Shown here one piece after another: positions 45,560 through 55,200 of a stretch of DNA of 64,000 nt. Below the pieces are notes generated by a model that did not search any database, was not told where the DNA came from, and saw only the letters and a program-made list of their open reading frames with translations. The position numbers and the translations under genes are program-made. Numbering within the stretch: position 1 is the first letter of the stretch; every line of letters starts with the position of its first letter. The stretch comes from Cynocephalus volans (Eukaryota; Chordata; Mammalia; Dermoptera; Cynocephalidae), in assembly GCF_027409185.1 (NCBI RefSeq), contig NC_084471.1:9143035-9207034 (forward strand). The letters are read 5' to 3'.

Positions 45560-46240
45560 AGAGTACGGCACAGGCCAGGCGGGTATGGAAGAGCGTGAAT
45601 CGCGCGGAGGTCGCCTAGCAACCAGAAAGCGCCGACTGAGGGTTGACGGCTCCGCGCCTGCTAAAGGGAAGGCCCCGCCCCCACCTCCAGGCCCCACCCC
45701 GAGCCGGGGGCGGGCAGAGGCTTCCTATTGGTCGGCTCCCCGGAAGCGACGGGAATTAGAACCTCGCGGCAGCCGCGCAACCCCGGGGCGGCTGTGCGCG
45801 GTGCGCGGTGCGTGGCCGCGGCGCGTGGTGGGGACGCGTGGCGGGAGAGGCCCCGCCGTGGGGCTGCGTCTCCCGAGTGCTGGACCAAGAGCTCCTCCCC
45901 CTGGGCCTCAGTTGCCCCACGGACACCGCAGGCCGTTACCGTTCAGCCCTTCTGCCAGTCTGGGCGCGGGTGGTGGGTGACGGTGTCTCGGCGACTGCGA
46001 CAGGACGAAGGGGGCTCGGAGTTTTCCGCCGCCCCCCCCACCCCCGCCCCGGTTCCCAGACGGGATGTTCGTCCTGGTGGAGATGGTAGACACCGTGCGG
46101 ATCCCCCCGTGGCAGTTTGAGAGGAAGCTCAATGACTCCATCGCCGAGGAGCTGAACAAGAAGTTGGCCAACAAGGTACGGCTGCCGGGGCTCGCGGGCG
46201 GGCCTTGACACGGGGGCCCCGCACTGCCCACCCGGTCGCT
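45560..46240 (+). promoter_or_regulatory. POLR3H: POLR3H CpG-island promoter
   Basis: CpG-dense, TATA-less region. It has an inverted CCAAT box (ATTGG, 45727-45731) and an ETS-type site CCGGAAGC (45740-45747) 13 bp apart, a common NF-Y/ETS housekeeping arrangement. The start probably lies at 45760-45920. CCGGTTCCCAG just before the coding exon looks like a splice acceptor (AG at 46058-46059), so a non-coding leader exon is likely. Confidence 0.75.
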
Positions 46241-49200
46241 GCAGACCTGGCCCCATCATGCCAAGCCCTGGCCTTGGGCAAGTAACTTAACGTCTCAGAA
46301 CCTCGTTTTCTTCACCGGGAAACGGAATGGGGGTCATCCTTACCTCACAAGGAGGTTGGAGGGGATCAAAAGAGAAAATGGGCCTGGAAAAGTGTGTTTG
46401 TTGCAGCTGGGAAGTGCTAGATTTCACACTTCCAAGTTACTTTGCCGTCTTAGGCAAGCTACTGACCCCCTCTGGGCCTCAGTTTCCATTTGTAAAATGG
46501 GGATAATTGCTGTCCTGCCAGCCGTGCATTGTTTTTGTGAAGATGGACGGGTCTAGTAGTATAGAGTTAACTGTCAGGAGGTTTATCTATTTATTCCTGC
46601 AACAAATATTTGTGCACCTTCTATGCACGGTGTGGTGCTTTAGTGTCAGCTGGGTAGAGGCCTTCCCACTGCCTTTTCTGTAGTAACCCTCCTTCCTCAG
46701 TCTCTTTCCTATCACTCTTTCCTTCTTAGTACTTACCACACTGTTATTTTCTCATTTGTTTACTTGGTTACTGTTTTTCTCTTTCCCTCTCCATGAGGTC
46801 AGGGACGGTGTGTATCTTCTTTCCTACAGTATCCCCACATTCAGCCAGAGCCTGGCACAGAATAGATGTTTCATGATTGTCTGTTGATTGAATGAATGAA
46901 ATAGACAAGGCTCTGCCCTAGTGTGGTGGGAAAAGCAGGTATGAATGCGAGGTCCACACAGGTGACTGTGTGACAAGTCGAGGTATTTGCTGTGAAGGAC
47001 ACGCATTCACACTCCTGTGGCTCAAAGGGGCTTCATCTGGAATGAGGGGGACAGGCAGCTTTGTTGAGGAGGTGGTGCTTGAGCTCAAATCTGATGGTGA
47101 GGAGGAGCTAACTAGAGGATTTGTTCTGGGGGTAGGAGGGGGCTGGATGGGGAAGAGAGCTATACAGGCAGAGGAAACAGCGTGTGCAAAGGCCCTGAGG
47201 AAGGAGGGGCTATAACACCTATCTTGGCGTGGAGGAAGCTGGTGTGTCTTGGGCAGAGAGGGGCAGGGGAGGGTGGGCTGGAAAGGTGTTGGGGGCCAGG
47301 CCACACAGCACCGTAGGACTTCACAGTCAGAGCATTGGTCTTCGTCCCTAGAGCAGTAGGAGGTGACAGGGTGAGAAAGAGCCAGAAGGAGAAAGATTGG
47401 CTGGCTTTAGACATGAGGCAGTCCGTTCAAAAGAGGCTGATGTCAAAGAAGAGCGTACAAATCTGGGGGTGGTGGAGAGAACTCGTGGAATCCTTGGGGG
47501 TGGCTTCTGGTTTCTGGTTACCTTGTGAAGTGGATGGTGTGGGGGTCTGTGGGGTATGAGGTATGAACATCATGGAGAGAGAAGGTGTAAAAAAGCCCAA
47601 GAAGGGAACGTAGTCCCTTTGGGGCGCAAGTCCTTTCGAGCCATGTCGTTCTGTGTTTTTTAGGGTGTTTTTGTTTGTTTGTTTTTTGTTTTTGTCTTTT
47701 TGTGACCGGTAAGGGGATTGCAACCCTTGGTGTAGTTTCGCCTGCACCGCGCTCAGCCAGTGAGCGCACCGGCCATCCCTATATAGGATCCGAACCCGCG
47801 GCGGGAGCGCCGCGTTCCCAAGCGCTGCACCCTCCCGAGTGCGCCACGGGGCGGCCCTTTTTGTTTTGTTTTGTTTTGGTTTTTTGTCTTTTTCGTGACC
47901 GGCACTCAGCCAGTGAGCGCACCGGCCATTCCTATATAGGATCCGAACCCGCGGCGGGAGCGTCGCCGCACTCCCAGCGCCGCACTCTCCCGAGTGCGCC
48001 ACGGGCTCGGCCCTTTAGGGTTTTTTTGGTGGCTGGCTGGTACAGAGATCCGAACCTTTGACTTTGGTGTTATAACACCACGTTCCAACCAACCGAGCTA
48101 ACCGGCCATCCCCCTTTTTCTGTATTTGAATCATTGAATCATTTGAGAGGAGGCCGCACAGAAGTCTGTGGTTTGGTGAAGGGCACAGATCTCCTTGTGC
48201 TTCCAAAGCCAGCAGACTAAGTGGCTTCATTGTGTGAGGTCTAGTCACAACTCTGAGTTGTTTGAGCTTGTCACTGATCCTTGAACAGTTCTTGCAAGGT
48301 CTGTAACTGGGGAGTGATGACATTGGCAGATAAGCAGACACCGAGCAGCCAGTCATTTAGTATACCATGGTGTGGGGATAGGAGTGTGGGATTTCTGCCC
48401 AATCGCAGGGCCTTGGCCATGCATCTCTCTGCCAGCCACAGTCCCTGTGGCCACATCTGTGTCTGAGACATTGTGAACACAGTAGAGTTTAGCTGTGGTT
48501 CTGATGGTCACTGGATTGTGAGCTTGAGTGTGGACTTGGGGATGTTGGAAAGTTTAGGTTTAACCAGGGATCTCTACCACTGATCTCAGCAGTAATAATA
48601 ATGATCCTTGATTGATTATTATTTCTAGCGTGTAAGCCAAGCACTAGGATAGCGACTTTTAGCAGCTTTATGTCCATTTTTTTTTTTTTTTTTTGAGGCT
48701 AGCTGGTAACAGGGATCGAACTCTGGACCTTGGTGTTATCAACACACGCTCTAAACAACCGAGCTAACTGGCCAGCCCCATTATCTCTCTTTAACACCCC
48801 TGCAGCCTGGTATTTAATTTTTGCAGGTGGGGAAACTGAGGCTCAGAGAGGTGAAGTGACCCTTTTGGTAGTCACCTGTGAGTGGTGGAGCTGGCATTGA
48901 AGCTTGGATCTGTTTTGTCACCAAAGGCCCTGTTCTTTCCAGAGTTCCACATCCTCTGAGGTTCCTTACCATAGAGACCTCTGGCAGAGCCCCAGCTAAT
49001 GTCCATCTAAAAAAGGGGCTGAGCATGGCTTGCCTGTGGTTGTGAAGGTCTCAGGAGAGACTGCCTGGGGAGCTGGGCCTGGGGTCACTGTGTGTGTGTG
49101 TACATGTGCGCACACAGGTTGTGTACAACGTGGGACTCTGCATCTGTCTGTTTGACATCACCAAGCTGGAGGATGCCTATGTGTTCCCCGGGGACGGCGC

Positions 49201-52200
49201 ATCACACACCAAGGGTGGGTATTTTCTCTTCCTGGGCATTGGGTTTCTTGGGGCTCAGTTTTTTGTATCAAAAGGTCAAGCTGCAGAGATGGCTGAGGGT
49301 GGCAGGAGTCCTGGGGGTTGGGAGACCTGGGACCTGGTCCCAACTCTGCCAGGAATTGACTCGGTGGCAATGGGCAGACTCTTCCCTCTGGGCCTTGGCT
49401 TCCTCCTCTGTAAGACACGGGAGGTGGATTCAGTGATTCTCAAGGCCTCTCCTGCTGAGATTATGGCTCCATGTCTGTGCCCCTTTTGGTCTCATCTGCT
49501 GCCAAGCTCTGCTCCACTGCCTGGAGGGGGAGACAGGCCAGACAGGTAAGGACACTGTGGAGCGGTCATTGCTGGGTCAGAGGGGTGGAGAGCAGAGGGG
49601 AGGGGGAACAGCAGGCTGGTTGGGCGTGGGGGACTTTGAGGGTTAGTAGAACATAAATTAAAAGTGTGGCTTCTAGATTGAAATCCCAACTCTGCCACTT
49701 AGTAGCTGTGTGTCCTGAGCAGAATGTGTAACCTCTCTGTGCCTCTGTTTCCTCATGCAGTTAACAGTAGATTTTATATTCCAGGACTCTTGTGAGGATT
49801 AGGCAGTTCATGTGTGTAAAGCTCCTGGGACACTCACTAGGTGCCAAGCTGGCTCATCGATTTGGATTGCTTTTCCTGATTCTGTGGGTCAGCTGGGTGG
49901 TGTTCTTCTGGGCTGGCTTGCCTGGGGCTGGACGGTCTAGGATGGCCTCACATTCTGGCGGTTGGCAAAGTGGTTGGTTTGGAGGGCCTGTCTGACCATT
50001 CAGGGCTAGTTAGAGCGCAGGTGTGCAGTGTTGGCACTGGGGCACTCGTTAGAGACGCCGCTCTCAGCCTGCCCCAGGCCTGCTGGATCAGAATCTCAGG
50101 AAGTGGGCCCAAAGACTGTGGGACAAGCCCCCATGTGAGGAGCCCTGCCATAGCTCACACTGGTCAGCCTCTCAGCACAGAGATGTCTGAGCATTCCAGA
50201 ACGTGCTGTGAGACTGCCTGGCGTCCATCCAGGCTTCCAGAGACTTCACTAGTTCACATGTATGTTATTGTGCTCTGCAGGGAGCCCTGAGAAACAGGCT
50301 GTCTTTGCACAGACTAGGAGCATTTTCACTAGCAGAAAAATAAGATCATGGTGTGAAAACAACCATGAGGGCCTCTGTTTACAAAGAAGGATGCCGAGCT
50401 GAGCCCAGTCTCTGCCTTTGGATGGGGCCTTGGTTGTCTAGGAGACAAGTGGTAATAGGTCCTAGAACTTCAAGAAAAACTGGGAGAAAAAAGTCAAGTT
50501 TGAGGAAATTGTGCCCATTCAGTTGCTGGTTTCTGGCACTAGGTGCAAGATTTCCACTGTTGGTTTGATTATCCCCTGCCCACAGCTACCTGGGTCCCCT
50601 GTTTTGCTGGGAACAAGGTGCAAGGTGTGGAGCACGGTTAAAGCACGTTGTGTCGGCCTGGATTTGAATTCTGCTCTGGCCCCCCTGCATAGGGACCTTG
50701 GGCAGGTAACTCCATTTCTCTCAACCTCAGTTTCCCCGTCTGTATGGTGGGGTTAACACTTGTAACTCTAAAGCTCCTCATGGCCTGCTGAGTGGTGCAG
50801 GGTGAGTTGTTACCTTGTTGTGAGGATCTATCACCGTGTTTTGACCCCAGGCACCCCCCACCCCCAGGACAGTGGCCGAGCACGTGCTAAAGGAGGGGCT
50901 CGGAGCACCACCAGGTCAAGCCATGCCTTCATCTTTGCTTTGAGGAATATTCATTTGCCAATTGGCTTTACCTCTTTGAGGCTCGGTTTCCCCATCTGTA
51001 CAAACATTAAGTAACAATAATAGTGCCTTCCTCGTTAAATGGTCATGAGGAGTAAACAAGCAAACCCATGGGAAACCTTTGGTCCAGCGCCTGGCGCACA
51101 GTGAGTATTAACAAGATGTGGGCCTCTGTGATTTGGGACGCTGACCCCGACTGCCCACTTACCCCTTGTCACTTAGAGTACTGTTGCCCAGTGCCAGCCC
51201 CATGTTCTCCAGCTCTCCACGCCTGGGACCCGGCCTGCCATGGGAAGCCCCTCCTGCTCTGCCCTCAGTTCCAGAGCAGCCTGCCTTCCTGCCCACCCTT
51301 TGCTGTTATATTTTTACTATTGTGGTAAAATATATTTAACATGCAATTTACCAGTTTAACCACTTTTAAGTGTACAGTTCAGTGGCATGAAGAACATTCA
51401 TATTGTTGTGCTGCCATCACCACCGTCCATCTCCAGAAATTTTCATCTTCCCAAACTGGAACTCCTGGTCATTAAACGCTAACTCCCAGTTCCCTCCCAC
51501 GAGCCCCTGGCAACCGCAGCTCTACTTTCTGTCTCTGTGAATTTCACTACTCTAAGGACCGCATATGAGTGGAATTGCACAGTATTTGTCCTTTTTGTAG
51601 AAACTCACTACATCCCAAGGCATCCCTATTATTCTGGGATAAAGTTTGCTCAAGCCTACAACTAAGAACAAAGAACAAGTCTCTCTCTCTCTCTCTCTCA
51701 CTTTTTTTCTTTTTTTTTTTTTTTTGTGGCTAGCCACAGGGATCCAGACCCTTGGCCCTTGGTGTTACAACACTAAGCTCTAACCAACTGAGCTAACCAG
51801 CCAGCCAAGTCTTCCTTTTCTTTCTTTTTTTTTTTTTTTTGTCTTTTTCGTGACCGGCGCTCACACCGGCCATTCCTATATAGGATCCGAACCCGCAGCG
51901 GGAGCGTCGCCGCGCTCCCAGCGCCGCACTCTCCCTAGTGCACAACGGGCTTGGCCCAAAGTCTTCCTTTTCTTGACGGTCCTTCAGACCCACCCTTCCT
52001 GATTTCCCATCTGCAGGCTAAACACCCCTAGTCCTTCAGGGGGCTCTTGTGAGATGAACTCTGAATCCAGCACTGTCCTGGCTGCCCAGCTGGCTGGTGT
52101 GTCCTTTTTGTTTTCTAAGATATAATGCACATCCCTTAAAAGTCACCCTTTTAAAGCATACGGTTCAGTGGTTTTTAGTATATTGACAGTTGTGCACCCA

Positions 52201-55200
52201 TCATCACTGTCTACTTCCAGAACATTTTCTTCATCCCAAAAAGAAACCTCATTTCCCATTAGCAGTCACTCCTCGTCCTCCCCTTCCCCCAGCCCCTGGC
52301 AACCACTAATCTACTTTTTGTCTCTGGATTTGCCAAGTCTGGACATTTCGTATAAATAGAGTCTATGATATGTGGCCTTCATGGGTCTGGCTTCTTTCAC
52401 TGGGCATAATATCCTCAAGGTTCGTCCATGTTGGAGCATGTATCAGAATCTTCCTCCTCTTTGAGGCTGAGTTAATGTTCCATTGCATGTCTGCGCCGTG
52501 CTCTGCTCATCCAATCAGCCACGGGTGGACCCTAGGGCTGCATACCGTTTGCTTTGGGATGTGCCTGATCCAGCCTGGAGCTCCCTGCACACAGGATTAT
52601 GTGCTGTTCTGCCCCTGTAAGCCCAGTGCCCAAACCTGGCCTGGCACAAAGCTGGCAGAGGCTTTGCGAGGATTTATTAAACCAAACTGAATGTTGGGTC
52701 ATGTGGGGGACAGGGTTTTTCCATCCTGTGAGTAAGTGACCCTTGGCTGCCCTTGTTTGCTCTCCAGAAGGTCAACATGAGGCTCAGTCATCTTCATGGT
52801 GGCTCTAATGGCTCATGTTTGTCTCCTCACAGGGAGGGGGCGCCCCCTGCTGCCCTTCTTTTCGTCATGCTGTCCTGCCTGGTGGAGCCCTGGGGAAGCA
52901 ACGTGGCTGGGGGCTGGGGGGCCCTGCTGTCCTGGGGCAAGGCTGGCAGACCGAACAGGTGAAGGTGTCATGGCAGAACCTGTGTTTGGGGATTAAACCT
53001 GTCTGAGGAAGGTGGGATATAACCCAGTGGCCCTGTCTGAGGGGTACAGAAAGACCTGGAGTCTTCCCAGGGCAGAATAGGCCAGAACAGCTGTGTGGCT
53101 ATGAGCAGGTTACCCCGGTTCTCTGAGCCACATCCTGTCCTCACAGTGGGAACATGACATCGGGCACAGGTGGATCACACCAGGCAGCCAGTGAACAGCG
53201 GGTGGCAGCCACATGCTTACTCGCAGGCCAGTGGTGGATGCTCTCTTTGGGGCTTTAAGCAAGAGGCAAGAGTGACAGGTGATATAGACAACTCCGGTCA
53301 GGGCTTGGGGTCAGTCTGTGATGTGGGCACAGACCCTACCTGCCATTTTCCTTGGCTCAGGTGAGTGGGGACCACCTAGGACAGGGCCTGAGAACCCACA
53401 GAGGCATTTTTGCTGGCTGTCCCCACCACCTCCCTATTTCAGGGCATTTTTAGCTTCCCATTCCAGGTCAGAAGTGTGCCTGGGGCTCACTTTGCCAATC
53501 AGCAGAAGATGTGGAACTTGGTTCTAAGCCTGATTCCCTTTGCCGGTTGCTTCTGTCCTTTTTGGAATTTAAAGGAGAGAGTCTGGAGGAAGGTTGGAAT
53601 TGACTAAAGTCATTGATGGTCCAGAGTCTGGACTTGGGTGTGACTTGTTCCATGGATTTGGGAGCCAGCCCTCAGTTCCAGGGCAGCCGCTGCTGGCCCC
53701 AATGGGGGCAAAGTTGTGACTGCAGGGATTCAGGTGAGGGTCCCTTGGCCCAGTTGACCGGTCTAGGCCCGCAGGGGTACTCGGTCAGTGTGGGCCATTG
53801 GGCAGCCTCCTGGAGCAGCCGCAGAGGCCTCCAGGTCAGTGTGCTGGCGCGCGAGAGTTGACATTGGCGAGCCCGGACAGCCCAGGTCTCAGTGGTCATC
53901 CTCACATCCCTGGTTGTCACGGACATGCTTTTTCATTTCCAGTGCATTTCCGCTATGTGGTGTTCCATCCATTCCTGGATGAGATTCTGATTGGGAAGAT
54001 CAAAGGCTGCAGCCCAGAGGGAGTGCACGGTAATGGCGGCCCTGACTCAGGAGAGACCTGGGAGCATTGGGGCAGGTGGCCTATGCCCGTCCACATGGTT
54101 GGGGAGGGCTCAGGTGTCGAAGCCAAATCTTCCCCGTGGTGTCAGAGAAGCTTGTTCATCCTCCAGGGCCTTGAGTGAGGACCTCGGCCAGCGGTGAGGT
54201 TTCACCATGAGGCTGTAACTCAGGACCTCAGGTGGACACCGAAGCTGGCACAGGTGACTGGGGGTCCTTGGCACCACTAGTCCCTGTGTGTGCAGTGTCC
54301 ATCTCAGGCTTTGGGAGATGGGTGCTTGGGGCTTTGCCCGGGGCTGCCCAGGCCATGTGGGTACCGTGGGCAGAGGCATGGGGCTCCAGGGTGGGCAAGG
54401 GACCCAGATTTCCATGGCAACACCTACCCCATGGGCAGTACTGGGTAAGGGGATTGCCTACTAAGTATCTAGACTCCTCGTTTGACTGTTCACCATGAGC
54501 CCCAGTCCCATGCCATCAGCTTCTTCATTTCTCCCAGTCTCTCTAGGGTTCTTTGATGACATTCTCATCCCCCCGGAGTCACTGCAGCAGCCAGCCAAGT
54601 TGTATCCTCCCAAGGTTAAAGTGGGTCACAGAGGAGCTCAGTCCTTTGCATAGGAAGGCCCCCACCATGGGGTTGCCCTTGGGTCCTGTGATCTGATGCC
54701 ACTGGCCTATGCCTGCCCCTCCAGCCTGTGCCTTTACTCTAGAGTGCTGACCTGACCTGCCTGTGCTCTGCATACTGACTGTCTGTCCAGGCTGTCAGGC
54801 TTGATTGTGTACATTGTGCACTGCACAGCATTAGCGCTGTGGTGTTCTGTGGGGCACCATTCACTTCCGGTTCACTTTGCATAGCTTTTCCTTGCAGGAA
54901 TCATCTATAGATCACTTCCCCTGAGAGGTTTGCTGTGACTGGCCTGCCTCCCTGCCTCCCTAGTATGCGAGGCCTTGCCTGTGTGCCAAGTCTTGGGCTG
55001 GGTTGTTTCCCTCTCCTGGGTCCCCATTGTCCCCAACCCAGCCCTCACCTTGCTGCACTGGGGTTGTCTGCTTCCGTGAGGCTGTCCCCTAACTTGAGAA
55101 TTCTCACTGGGAGGCACCAGTCCTGTCACTGCTGTACCTGGAGTGCCCAACAGGGGACCAGGCAGAGAAGAGGCAGGATCCAGCAGTGGTATGGCCACTA

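Larger units (their letters stand above)
46176..49117 (+). other. POLR3H: POLR3H intron after coding exon 1
   Basis: About 2.9 kb: MIR-like (46245-46560), an ancient repeat (46930-47420), a tight SINE cluster (47670-48115), another SINE (48679-48779) and MIR (48780-48925). No exon seen. Confidence 0.7.
49215..53942 (+). other. POLR3H: POLR3H intron after coding exon 2
   Basis: About 4.7 kb: MIR fragments (49650-49810, 50620-50790, 51000-51110), two L1 3' fragments in the same orientation and two adjacent SINEs. No exon seen. Confidence 0.7.

Noticed and set aside
47427-48002. 191-codon minus-strand open frame with repeated motifs such as RVRILYR
   Set aside because: The repeated peptide is just the SINE body translated twice.
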